A program made the translations under genes and the position numbers. Source: Pseudomonadota bacterium (lineage in GTDB: Bacteria > Pseudomonadota > Gammaproteobacteria > Steroidobacterales > JBCBZW01). Taken from it: a stretch of 64,000 nt of DNA. Each line of letters starts with the position of its first letter. Within the stretch, counting starts at the first letter, position 1. Below, in pieces: positions 38,305 to 46,841 of the stretch. The notes under the pieces are model-generated. The model searched no databases and had not been told where the DNA came from. It was given only the letters and a program-made list of their open reading frames with translations. The stretch covers positions 478,530 through 542,529 of the forward strand of contig JBCCWS010000001.1 in assembly GCA_039193195.1 (NCBI GenBank). Reading direction: 5' to 3'.

Positions 38305-40725
38305 CTATCGTCCCTCGCTCGCCGCCCGCACATCCGCCAGCCGCGCCTTCGCCAGCACGGTCGCCCGATCCTCAGCCCCGCGCAACTCGCTCAGCTGCTG
38401 GATAGCGCTCGTCAATAGGGACTCCGCCCGCTCGTAGTCCCCTGTCCTCCCGGCGCAGAGCCCCAGTACGCTCTCGCCCGAGGCGATGGTCCAATGCCCC
38501 TCAGGCAAGATCTGGCGTCGGGTCGCCAGCGAGCGCTCCGCCATGGTGAGCCCCAGCTGCGGTTTCGAGCCGGTGCAGTAGGTGATGCCGGCGATGTTCT
38601 GCACGTACGCCGTAATGAAGTGATCGGGGGCGAGGGCGGTCGCCGCCTGCGCTAGGGTGAGTGCGATCTGCGTTTCGGCTTCAGGCACGCGATCGTCATT
38701 GACTAGGAAGTGCGCAAAGCCGGTGCCGGTGATGATCGCTTGTGGGTGCGCCAAGCCCACTGACGCTTCGAACGCCGTCAGCGACTCGCGGTACATCTCC
38801 TGAGCCGCCTGCGTGCGCTCGAGTTCGCCGTACACGCCGGCGAGATTGGCGAGTCCGATCGCGCGCTGCACAGGGCGCTCCGTCAAATGACTCAGGGCCT
38901 CGCCGTAGAGCTCGGCGGCGGTTTCGAGCTCGCTGCGCTTGTGGTGTAGGCGACCGAGGTTGTTGAGTACTTGCGCGAACTGTGGCCCGTCGTCGAGCGC
39001 CGTTGTCTCGTAGAAGTCGATCGCTTCGTGGTAGAGCGCTTCCGCCTGCTCCTCCTGGTTGAGGTCTTCGTAGACCGCGCCGAGAGTGGCGTAGGCGGCC
39101 AGTGCCGTGGAGCCGCCACGCGCAGGTAAATCCGCCGTCAGTGACAGCGCCTCCCGTAAGGCATCGCGTGCCTGCGCATTCTGATCATTGTTGTGCAGCA
39201 CCAGTCCGTACCAAGCGAAGGCGAGCGCCTTGCGAGCATCGCTCACGCCGGTGCCTTCGAGCTTATCGATGGCGGCTTGTGCGTAGGTCAGCGCCTGTGC
39301 GTACTCACCCCGCCCATCGTGCACGCGGCTCAGGGCACTCTCCACGTAGGCTCTGGCCACGGGGCTGGAAATGGACGGCACCTGCTCGGAAGCGATGCCG
39401 AGGATGTCCTTTACGGTTAGCTCTTGCTCACCACTCTCCCAGGGATTGGCTTCGGCGAGTAGAGACGTTAGAAAGTCGACCGTGTCCTGCGCCGTGTCAC
39501 GTTCGCGTTGCGCGATCTGGCTTTGGTGGTCTGCCTCTAGATACGCCTGGCTGGTGGCGATGAGCGAGGCGACGAGTGCGGCCAAGGCAAGGCTCGCCGC
39601 GATCACGCCCTCACGATAGCGGCTCACGAAGCGACCGATTAGGTAGCGCCAGTCATCGGAACGTGCGCTGATCGGTTTGCGCGCGAGGAAGGCGCGCAGA
39701 TCAGCAGCGAGGGCGGCTGCTGACGCGTAGCGGCGCGTCGGGTCCGAGTGCGTGGCGCTCGCGATGATTTGCGCGAGGTCCTTTGGCCCGTCATAGCGTC
39801 CCGCGAGATCTGCCTCGATGACCTCCCGATGGGCCTGGGCGAGCGTGAGGCCACTCAGGTCGAAGGCGCGCTCACCACTTAGCAGCTCGAACAGGTAAAC
39901 GCCCAGAGAGTACACATCGGTGCTGATGGTGGCGGCATCGCCGTGCAAGCGCTCCGGGGCGCTGTAGGTGAGCGTCATCGGTGCCTGAGCTGCGCCGGTC
40001 AGATCGAGGGTGCCGACGCCGGCGATAGCCTGGTTCAGCTTGGCTACGCCGAAGTCGAGGAGCTTGGGTTCGCCGCTCTTGTCCACCAGTACGTTGCCCG
40101 GCTTGATGTCCCGGTGTAGCACCAGGTTGTCGTGGGCGAAGGCGACGGCGTCGCAGACCTTGGCGAACAGCGCCACGGTGCTGTTGCGGGGGCGCTCGGT
40201 GTCGTGTACCAGCAGCGCGCCGTCGATGTACTCCATGACTAGGAAGGTGCGGCCCTGGTCCGTGCCACCATCGAGCAGTTGGGCCACGTTCGGATGGTTC
40301 ATTCGGGCTAGGATCTGGCGCTCGTTGGCGAAGCGCCGCTGAGCCTCGTCGCTGAACGCGCTGGCCCCCGCGCCAATTAGCTTGATCGCCACCGTGCGCT
40401 CGAAGGCCCCGTCGTCACGCTCACCGCGATAAACGATACCCATTCCACCCGCGCCGAGCGTATCGACGATGCGGTAGGGCCCGAGCTGCTCCGGCATCGG
40501 CTCGCTCGTGGCAGATAGGGCCCCGCCCGTGCGCAGACGGTCGGTATTGGCAGCATCTGCGGCGAGCAAGCGCCTCACGGTGGCCAGCAACTGGGCGTCA
40601 TCGCCGCACTGCAGGCCCAGCCAATGCTCGCGGGTACCATCGGGTTGGGCGATGGCCTCTTGGAAAAGGGCCAGGGCCCTGGCTTGGAGTTCTCTTTCCA
40701 TAGTCTTGCGTGTCCATGGCGACAT
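38305..40725 (-). CDS. Membrane Ser/Thr protein kinase with TPR sensor domain
   Basis: An 806-residue Hanks-type kinase. Residues 83-345 hold the kinase domain with glycine loop LGAGGMGIVYRG, ATP Lys115, catalytic HRDIKPGN (Asp206) and DFG (224-226), all intact. One membrane segment spans about 373-393, and the rest is a TPR-rich extracytoplasmic region. ATG 40725 (MSPWTRKTMEREL) has AAGG upstream; a second ATG at 40701 is possible. It is divergent from an ECF sigma gene, a common pairing in which the kinase and sigma factor probably form one signalling unit. Confidence 0.92.
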   Translation of the reverse strand: MSPWTRKTMERELQARALALFQEAIAQPDGTREHWLGLQCGDDAQLLATVRRLLAADAANTDRLRTGGALSATSEPMPEQLGPYRIVDTLGAGGMGIVYRGERDDGAFERTVAIKLIGAGASAFSDEAQRRFANERQILARMNHPNVAQLLDGGTDQGRTFLVMEYIDGALLVHDTERPRNSTVALFAKVCDAVAFAHDNLVLHRDIKPGNVLVDKSGEPKLLDFGVAKLNQAIAGVGTLDLTGAAQAPMTLTYSAPERLHGDAATISTDVYSLGVYLFELLSGERAFDLSGLTLAQAHREVIEADLAGRYDGPKDLAQIIASATHSDPTRRYASAAALAADLRAFLARKPISARSDDWRYLIGRFVSRYREGVIAASLALAALVASLIATSQAYLEADHQSQIAQRERDTAQDTVDFLTSLLAEANPWESGEQELTVKDILGIASEQVPSISSPVARAYVESALSRVHDGRGEYAQALTYAQAAIDKLEGTGVSDARKALAFAWYGLVLHNNDQNAQARDALREALSLTADLPARGGSTALAAYATLGAVYEDLNQEEQAEALYHEAIDFYETTALDDGPQFAQVLNNLGRLHHKRSELETAAELYGEALSHLTERPVQRAIGLANLAGVYGELERTQAAQEMYRESLTAFEASVGLAHPQAIITGTGFAHFLVNDDRVPEAETQIALTLAQAATALAPDHFITAYVQNIAGITYCTGSKPQLGLTMAERSLATRRQILPEGHWTIASGESVLGLCAGRTGDYERAESLLTSAIQQLSELRGAEDRATVLAKARLADVRAASEGR

Positions 40726-40873
40726 CACCGAATGCACCTTAGGCGATTTCTTCCGGTGGGTGCACTTCGAGGGCTGCGGCTGTAAGGAGTCTCGCTGGAC
40801 GCCCCGTTGGCGCCTGCCACCGCCGCAGATGCCCACGTATACTCTGCCTTTTGGTCGATCGCCGCAGCACGCA

Positions 40874-41425
40874 ATGAATCTCGATGAGGATCTCACCCAG
40901 TTGCTCCACGCCTGGATGGAAGGGGATGTGGCGTCGCGCGATAAGCTCTTTGGGCTCACCTACGAGCCGATGCGCAAGATCGCCGCCAACCTGTTGCGGC
41001 ATGATCGCCAGCGCCAGGGCATGCAGCCAACCGAGCTAGTCAACGAGTGCGCTATCCGCATGTTCGGTCTCAAGCAGATGGACTGGCAGGACCGTGCTCA
41101 CTTCGCAGCGCTGGCGGCGACGATGATGCGGCGCATTCTCGTGGACGAAGCGCGCCGGCAGCGAGCGGGCAAGCGTGATGGCCAGGAGATCACCCTAGCT
41201 ACCAGTCACCTCACAGACGGGGAAGAGACCTTGTCGGTGTTGGCGGTCGATGCGGCGCTGTCGGAGCTCGCCACGATCTCGCCGCCCCTCGCACAGGTGG
41301 TGGAAGTGAAATTCTTCGCCGGGCTTACCAACCACGAAGTCGGTACGGCGCTCGGGATTTCTGAGGCGACTGTCAAGCGTCATTGGCGCGCGGCGCGCGC
41401 CTGGTTGGTGGACGCGCTGCGGTAA
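40874..41425 (+). CDS. ECF-family RNA polymerase sigma factor
   Basis: A 183-residue sigma factor. Region 2 covers about residues 12-100 (QPTELVNECAIRMFG, then MMRRILVDEARRQRAGKRDG). Region 4 covers about 130-183 and ends in the helix-turn-helix LTNHEVGTALGISEATVKRHWRAARAWL. The style matches the ECF group often encoded next to Ser/Thr kinase genes rather than with an anti-sigma factor, and no anti-sigma gene is seen here. The frame extends upstream to 40508 opposite the kinase gene, but ATG 40874 fits region 2. Confidence 0.9.
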   Translation: MNLDEDLTQLLHAWMEGDVASRDKLFGLTYEPMRKIAANLLRHDRQRQGMQPTELVNECAIRMFGLKQMDWQDRAHFAALAATMMRRILVDEARRQRAGKRDGQEITLATSHLTDGEETLSVLAVDAALSELATISPPLAQVVEVKFFAGLTNHEVGTALGISEATVKRHWRAARAWLVDALR

Positions 41426-41541
41426 TCCTCAACCTGGGCGTTCACTCGACGCACGCTACACAAGCGCTGCGGCCGGAACACCTGAACATTCCGCTTGGTG
41501 CCGGCATCAGCCCAACACACCGTTGGCGACGGGAAAGGGCC

Positions 41542-41928
41542 ATGACGCCACTAACGCTACTACTCCTCGTGATGATAGCCGTTACCGCTGTGGTAGTCGC
41601 GGCGCCGCTACTGCTGCTCGCGCCCCAGCGTCTGGATGAACTCTCCGGTGCGGGTCCGGGCTCCGCTTTGCTCTATCGCCTTTACGGCGTGGCCATTTCC
41701 GCGCTCCTCGTGGCGTATGGGGCGGGCGCTTTGGCGGCTCAAGCCGGTGTGTTTCCGGCGGCCGTTGTGGCAATGGGGATCGTCTCCAATGCCGGTGCAG
41801 CCGCAGTCCTTATCGTGCATCCTGAAGTGCGCAAGCGAGCGGTGGGAATCGCCTTCTTCGGGGTCATCGCGGTGGGCCTGGCCGTCGCCGCATTCGCCCC
41901 GGAGTGGGCGACCACTAGGTTCGCTTAG
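41542..41928 (+). CDS. Small membrane protein of unknown function
   Basis: A 128-residue protein with about four hydrophobic segments, starting MTPLTLLLLVMIAVTAVVVA. GGGAAAGGG precedes ATG 41542. It lies 116 bp after the sigma factor gene on the same strand, so shared expression is possible. I do not recognise a family. Resemblance to small DUF-type four-helix membrane proteins is only general. Confidence 0.6.
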   Translation: MTPLTLLLLVMIAVTAVVVAAPLLLLAPQRLDELSGAGPGSALLYRLYGVAISALLVAYGAGALAAQAGVFPAAVVAMGIVSNAGAAAVLIVHPEVRKRAVGIAFFGVIAVGLAVAAFAPEWATTRFA

Positions 41929-41984
41929 GCCGTTCTTGGCGCTGCCGGTGGCCGCCTTGCGCGCCAGCCCTCCATGGATGAATG

Positions 41985-42016
41985 AAAAAGGGGGCGCCGC
42001 ATACGCGGTCGCCCCC
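41985..42016 (-). terminator. Rho-independent terminator of the acidic lipoprotein gene
   Basis: On the minus strand GGGGGCGACCGC (42016-42005), an ATAC-type loop and GCGGCGCCCCC (42000-41990) form a long GC hairpin followed by TTTTT (41989-41985). It starts 26 bp after the stop of the gene at 42042. Confidence 0.9.
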
Positions 42017-42041
42017 AACTGGAGAGTGTTGTCGCTAGCGC

Positions 42042-44618
42042 TTAGGGCAGGCGCGAGAGCGTCACGCTCACGAGCACATTCGGCGCCTGCTCGTCGGCGA
42101 AGGCCTCATCCTCCTCGTCCGGCCCGCCGCTAAGCTGCGGGTCGAGCTCACCGTCTACGCGGAACACCTGCACCACCCGCAGGATGTTCTCATCGCTTGA
42201 GGCCAGCTTGTAGAAGGTCACGGTGAGTATGCCCTCCGGGTCCTCAGGTCCGGCGATCGGGAAGACGTGCAAAGTGCCTTCATCGTCGACGGCCCACTCG
42301 AACTCCGTCGGGTTCTCTCCCTGGATATCGTATACGCCGAAGCCGCCGCCCTCGAACTGGATCATCGCCGTTTCTTCGCCAGCGAGGGTCTGCTCGATCC
42401 ACAAACCTAGGAGGTTCTCTTCGTCGAAGCTCGTCACCCGATCGACCACGATGGAGCGCTGCTCGTCGGGTTCCACCAGCAGTGTCATCTGATCCTCGCC
42501 GAGGCCTGCCACCACAAGAACGTTGGCGACATCGTCATCGTCGTCTTCGAAGTTCACGCTGAGTACGCCCTGGCCGTCGATGATCCACTGGCCTTCGTCC
42601 TCACCGAAGTCGTAGCCGCCGATCTCTCGGCGTTCGAAGATCTCGGTGAAGGTGCCGTCGGCACCGAACGTGAACAGGCCAATCTCCTGGTCATCGACCT
42701 GGGCGTAGGTCTTGCCAGCCAGTGCTGCCGTATTGGCGGCGTCGGGCTGCGGGCCTTCAGCGATCTCTTCCGAGTACTGCAGGGTCTCTACAAATATCTC
42801 TCGGAAACTGGTGCCGTCGTCCTCCAGTTCCGTAGCCACCACGAGCACTGTGAGCAGGCCCGTGCTGGTACGGTCGAGGAGGGTCATCGTAGCGTTCTCG
42901 CCGTCGGCTTCGGCGAGGTTCAGCACGCCGCTATCGTCGACCCGCCAGGTGAAGCCGCCGTCCTGGAAGCCGCTCTCGAGGTCGAGCTCGTAGCCGTTGC
43001 CGTCGCCGAGGAAGACGAGGGCTTCCTCATGGTCGTCTTCGAAAGCGTTCTCTTCAGCCTCATCGTCCTCGAACTCCACCTCAAAGATGGTGTAGGTGCC
43101 TGGGACGGTGGCGGTATCGAAGCCCATGTCGGCGAAGCGTAGGAACACGGCGGAGTCGGTCTGCGGGCCGTCCTCTTCTTCCGCCTCGCCCGAAGGCTCG
43201 TCATCGCCGCTGCGCTCTACGGACACTTTGACTACATCGCCGGAGACAGCAATCAGAGTCACTAGCTCAAACTCGACCGTGCCGTCGGCCTCAGTGAAAT
43301 CGATGCGCAGCTGACCTGCCTCGTTGATGGACCAGGTGAAGTCCTCGGCAGGGACGGCGTCGTAGTAATCGTCGTAGTCGTCGCGGTCGCCGACGTCACG
43401 ATCGTCCTCGAACCCTTCGCAGAACTGCTCTTCACCGGTATCGGACCCGCCGGTGGGATCCTCGCCCGGAGCGACACCTGCATCGTCTTGTGCTACGCCG
43501 TCCTCACCGACGCCGGAGCCGTCGTCGTTCTCGACGCTGTCGTCGAAGCCATCGCCCGTGCCGTCGTCTAATGCGTCCTCATCAACGCCGTCATCTTCCT
43601 CGACAGGCGGCGGTGCCGCGCCGTCAGGGGGCGGTAGGCAAACCTCTGGCGCGTCGTTGCCGTCGCGCTCGAAGTCGTCGTCGAGTTCGCCATCGTCGTC
43701 GAAGCCGAAGTCTTGGCGTAGGCCTTGGCCGCCGGCGAAGAACACGAAGACGGAGTCGTCATCACTCGGCATGTAGACGCCCGGGACGGTCTCTTCGGTC
43801 CAAGCGACAGTGGCGTTGCCGTCAGTGAGCACCAGGTCCACCGCCTCGTCGAGCGTGCCGGGGTTGGTGACCTCGAGGTCCTCCACGAAGGTGGTAGTGC
43901 CCTCGGCGATCGCTTCCGCGAGCGCCTGCGTGTCGTCGATGCCCTCGGGCAGGGTGACTCCCTCGATGGCCTCGACCACCACCTTGATGGCGGCAGACAG
44001 CTCCAAGAGTTCATCGGCGTCAACCATCTCAGCGGCCGTCTCTAGCTCGTCGAGGTCGTCGATTTGGCCGTCGTCGGTGAGCTGCGTCGCGAGCACGAAC
44101 TGGGCAGTAGTGACGTTGGTGATGTCCACCGCCTCCACTACGCCTTCCTCGTTGGCCGCTTCCTGGAAGCCTTCGAAGTCATCGAGCAGGGCAGTGAACC
44201 GGGCGGCGCCGTTGGGGTCGACCGCTTCGCACAGCACCAGCGCATCTGGATCCGTACTCGAGATTTCCACCGTGTAGGCGCCGTTGGCGTCGGTAGGGGT
44301 GGGCGCTTCGAACTGCTGGCCGTCCACCGTCAGGGTGACGATGGCGTTGGCGATCGGCGCATCGGTGACCACACCACTGACGGTGACGGTCTGCGCAACG
44401 GAATCATCACCCGTATCGCCGCCGCCCGTGTCGTCGCCGGCATCATCGCCACCGGTATCGCTGCCACCGGTGTCACCACCTGCGCCGCCACCGCCGGTGT
44501 CGCCGCCCGTGTTGCCGCCGCCGGTGCCACCACCGCCCGTCGAGCCACCGCCGCAAGCGCTCAGCCCAAGCGCAAGAAGCGCGCAGGTGAGCAGTGCGAG
44601 TAAACGTTGTCGCGTCAT
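42042..44618 (-). CDS. Large Asp/Glu-rich repeat lipoprotein
   Basis: An 858-residue secreted lipoprotein with lipobox LGLSAC, then a Gly/Thr/Asp spacer of about 50 residues. A carboxypeptidase-regulatory-like beta domain follows (VSGVVTDAPIANAIVTLTVDG), then a helical part to about residue 240. Three to four related beta modules come next, each with the pattern VPGxY or LAGKTY, FxFGxxG, then W-x-I/V-D-x-x-G-x-L. Between the first modules lies an extremely acidic Asp/Gly/Glu stretch (about 320-410). The acidity suggests calcium binding or salt adaptation. The function is unknown. Confidence 0.8.
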   Translation of the reverse strand: MTRQRLLALLTCALLALGLSACGGGSTGGGGTGGGNTGGDTGGGGAGGDTGGSDTGGDDAGDDTGGGDTGDDSVAQTVTVSGVVTDAPIANAIVTLTVDGQQFEAPTPTDANGAYTVEISSTDPDALVLCEAVDPNGAARFTALLDDFEGFQEAANEEGVVEAVDITNVTTAQFVLATQLTDDGQIDDLDELETAAEMVDADELLELSAAIKVVVEAIEGVTLPEGIDDTQALAEAIAEGTTTFVEDLEVTNPGTLDEAVDLVLTDGNATVAWTEETVPGVYMPSDDDSVFVFFAGGQGLRQDFGFDDDGELDDDFERDGNDAPEVCLPPPDGAAPPPVEEDDGVDEDALDDGTGDGFDDSVENDDGSGVGEDGVAQDDAGVAPGEDPTGGSDTGEEQFCEGFEDDRDVGDRDDYDDYYDAVPAEDFTWSINEAGQLRIDFTEADGTVEFELVTLIAVSGDVVKVSVERSGDDEPSGEAEEEDGPQTDSAVFLRFADMGFDTATVPGTYTIFEVEFEDDEAEENAFEDDHEEALVFLGDGNGYELDLESGFQDGGFTWRVDDSGVLNLAEADGENATMTLLDRTSTGLLTVLVVATELEDDGTSFREIFVETLQYSEEIAEGPQPDAANTAALAGKTYAQVDDQEIGLFTFGADGTFTEIFERREIGGYDFGEDEGQWIIDGQGVLSVNFEDDDDDVANVLVVAGLGEDQMTLLVEPDEQRSIVVDRVTSFDEENLLGLWIEQTLAGEETAMIQFEGGGFGVYDIQGENPTEFEWAVDDEGTLHVFPIAGPEDPEGILTVTFYKLASSDENILRVVQVFRVDGELDPQLSGGPDEEDEAFADEQAPNVLVSVTLSRLP

Positions 44619-45176
44619 TCGAGGTTCTCCCCACAGAGATAGTTATCGATACGGATAGTCCGCTTCAGATCCGTACGATGCGGACGCTCGCTCGGGTCGT
44701 GCGCGACAGTGCGGGAGAACCGGGTAGCCCGGAGAGCTCGAGCGGATTTCACAGGCTCGGCGCCTTCGGCAGCTCCGCTGTCCCCACCTCGCGAAGTGGG
44801 GACCGGTGGCTTTGCGACCCTGCCTCGCGACAGGTGTGCCGTTCTCGATGCGCTGTGGCGATACGCTCACATCGGATCGCCTCGAAGTATTGCTATCCGT
44901 CCGCCGCTCGAATGTGATCGCCTTCAACGGATGGGACGTTCGCGACAGCGAGCTGCATCAAAACGGTGCGCTAGCGCACATCGCGCTTGACCTAATCCGG
45001 GCGGAGGTGACGGCGACCTAGCTTGTCGCGATGCAGCGCCTTCGCGACCTATCCGTAGCGCGCGGTCGCTCAGCTCCGCCTTGTCCGCCGCGTTGTTGTG
45101 CTCGCCTGCGTCGCGCTCCTTGGGAGGCCTGATATGATCAGGCGCAGACTCAGGATCGATCCAAGGAGAGTTGGCT
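44619..45176. other. Intergenic region with a 24-bp palindrome
   Basis: These 558 bp separate two divergent lipoprotein genes and hold no convincing gene. GTCCCCAC at 44780-44787 and GTGGGGAC at 44796-44803 are perfect arms. With the inner TCGCGA, the 24-bp element is palindromic except for one central C/A pair. No T-run follows, so it is more likely an operator than a terminator. AAGGAGA at 45162-45168 is the ribosome-binding site of the next gene. Confidence 0.45.
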
Positions 45177-45905
45177 ATGAACGCTTTCGTCACCGGGGTG
45201 CGGGCGCCGGCAGCAGCCGCGATCGCGGCGCTACTCCTGTCCGGTTGCAACGTCGGTATCAACGAGTCCATCGCCATCGGCCCCAACGAGTCCTCGCGCG
45301 GTGCGGCGGTGGTAAACGGCTCGATCGACATCGGCGAGGATGCGCAAGTGAACGGCGATGCATCCACAGTCAACGGCGACATTACCATTGACGACGGTGC
45401 CAGCGTGCGCAGCGCGAACACGGTGAACGGATCCGTCAGTCTCGGCGATAAGGCAACCGCGCGCAGCATCAAGAGCGTCAATGGCGACATCGACCTAGGC
45501 CAGGATGCGGAGCTTGAAAAGTCGATCAAGTTGGTTAACGGCGATATCGACCTGGCGCCCGGTGCCAAGGTGGGGGGGGACGTGGATATCGTGGCGGGCG
45601 GGGTCTCCCTACGCGCCGCGCAGGTGGAGGGGGATGTCACCACCGTGAGCGCTGATATCGAGCTGGCCGAGCAGAGTGTGATCGGCGGTGATCTTCGCGT
45701 GGAGAAACCCGATCGCGGGATGTCGGCGGAGGAGCCGACGATCGTGGTTGGGCCCGGAAGTCAGGTGAAGGGCGAGCTGTTCTTCGAGGCGCCTGCTCGC
45801 GTGTTCGTCAGCGAGCGGGCCCAGATCGGCGGTGTGCGCGGGGTCCTGTCAGATGGCGACATCGTGCGCTACGCCGGTGACAGGCCGCCCGAGCCGTCCT
45901 CCTGA
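45177..45905 (+). CDS. Lipoprotein with beta-helix-like repeats (bactofilin/polymer-forming type)
   Basis: A 242-residue lipoprotein with lipobox LLLSGC. It is followed by about eight short repeats of the form VNGSIDIGEDAQV, NGDITIDDGASV, NGSVSLGDKATA. The spacing of roughly 17 to 20 residues with alternating hydrophobics predicts a right-handed beta-solenoid like bactofilins, but secreted. AAGGAGA precedes ATG 45177 by 8 nt; a TTG lies two codons upstream. It probably has a structural envelope role. The next 285 bp to the ABC gene hold nothing I can support. Confidence 0.8.
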   Translation: MNAFVTGVRAPAAAAIAALLLSGCNVGINESIAIGPNESSRGAAVVNGSIDIGEDAQVNGDASTVNGDITIDDGASVRSANTVNGSVSLGDKATARSIKSVNGDIDLGQDAELEKSIKLVNGDIDLAPGAKVGGDVDIVAGGVSLRAAQVEGDVTTVSADIELAEQSVIGGDLRVEKPDRGMSAEEPTIVVGPGSQVKGELFFEAPARVFVSERAQIGGVRGVLSDGDIVRYAGDRPPEPSS

Positions 45906-46190
45906 CGGCGCCCGGTACAGCCTCAGCATGCTCTTCGGTGTTCTTCTTCGCGCCGAAAATGCCTCGCGCGGCGACCTGGGCGTCGATGCCGCAGCGTGCG
46001 AGCTTGTCGCCATCCACGTATCTCAGGTAGCGATCGCCCTCATTGAGTGAACTCGGCCATAGCGGGGACCGACTCCTGGGTCGCGTACGTAGGAAGCTCG
46101 GTGTGCCAGGGCTGGGTTGCGATGGCGAGGAGCGAATCGCGCCAGGCTCCGCGCGCGCCAGGCTACCCTGGCAAACGACCATCAAGACGG

Positions 46191-46841
46191 ATGATCAGAA
46201 CCGTGCCTAAGCTGGAACTCGACGGAATCGGCCAACGCTACGCGAAGCAAATCGTGTTCGAGGGTATTCACCAGACCTTCGGTGCCGGCGTGCACTTGCT
46301 CACGGGACCGAGCGGCGTGGGTAAGTCCACCTTGCTGCGTCTGTGCGCGACGGCTGAGAGGGCGGCGAGTGGCGTCGTGCGCTGGAATGGCACACCCCTG
46401 CCGCGTAGCCGCAAGGCCCTACGGCGTGTGCTTGGCTATGCGCCGCAGAGCGTGGACCTACCGCTCGACCTAACGGCGCTCGAGTTCCTCTCGCACATGG
46501 CGGCGCTCAAAGGACTCGGGCGGGCGGGCTCGCACAGCCTCGGCCTGCTCGAGCAGCTCGCCTTAGGTGCTGATGCGAGCAAGCGCATCATGGCGTTCTC
46601 CGGAGGCATGCGCCGTCGTTTGGTGCTAGCCCAGGCGTTTTTGGGGGCACCGGAACTGCTCGTCCTAGACGAGCCCACGGCAGAGCTGGATGGGGAGACG
46701 GCAGCCCAGGTGGCAAGCCTTGTAGCTGCGCGTGCGGAGCACACGGTGGTGCTGCTAACGACTCATCTGCGCGCTCACTTTGACAGCGTGCCCCTCGCGG
46801 CATACGTAGTGACCGAGCGCTCCCTGCGGCCTTGTTCGTGA
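46191..46841 (+). CDS. ABC transporter ATPase
   Basis: A 216-residue ATPase. It has Walker A GPSGVGKST (39-47), a Q-loop (LGYAPQSVDLP), the signature SGGMRRRL and Walker B LLVLDEPTAELD, with the switch His in LLTTHL. It resembles the CcmA/ABC-2 type ATPase group. The frame could start at 46047, but ATG 46191 (MIRTVPKLELDG) gives the standard N-terminus. Its stop overlaps the permease start by 4 bases (GTGA). Confidence 0.88.
   Translation: MIRTVPKLELDGIGQRYAKQIVFEGIHQTFGAGVHLLTGPSGVGKSTLLRLCATAERAASGVVRWNGTPLPRSRKALRRVLGYAPQSVDLPLDLTALEFLSHMAALKGLGRAGSHSLGLLEQLALGADASKRIMAFSGGMRRRLVLAQAFLGAPELLVLDEPTAELDGETAAQVASLVAARAEHTVVLLTTHLRAHFDSVPLAAYVVTERSLRPCS

Noticed and set aside
40508..40873. 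N-terminal extension of the ECF sigma factor
   Set aside because: It is antisense to the kinase start and promoter region and adds a Trp/Cys/Pro-rich stretch unlike any sigma region.
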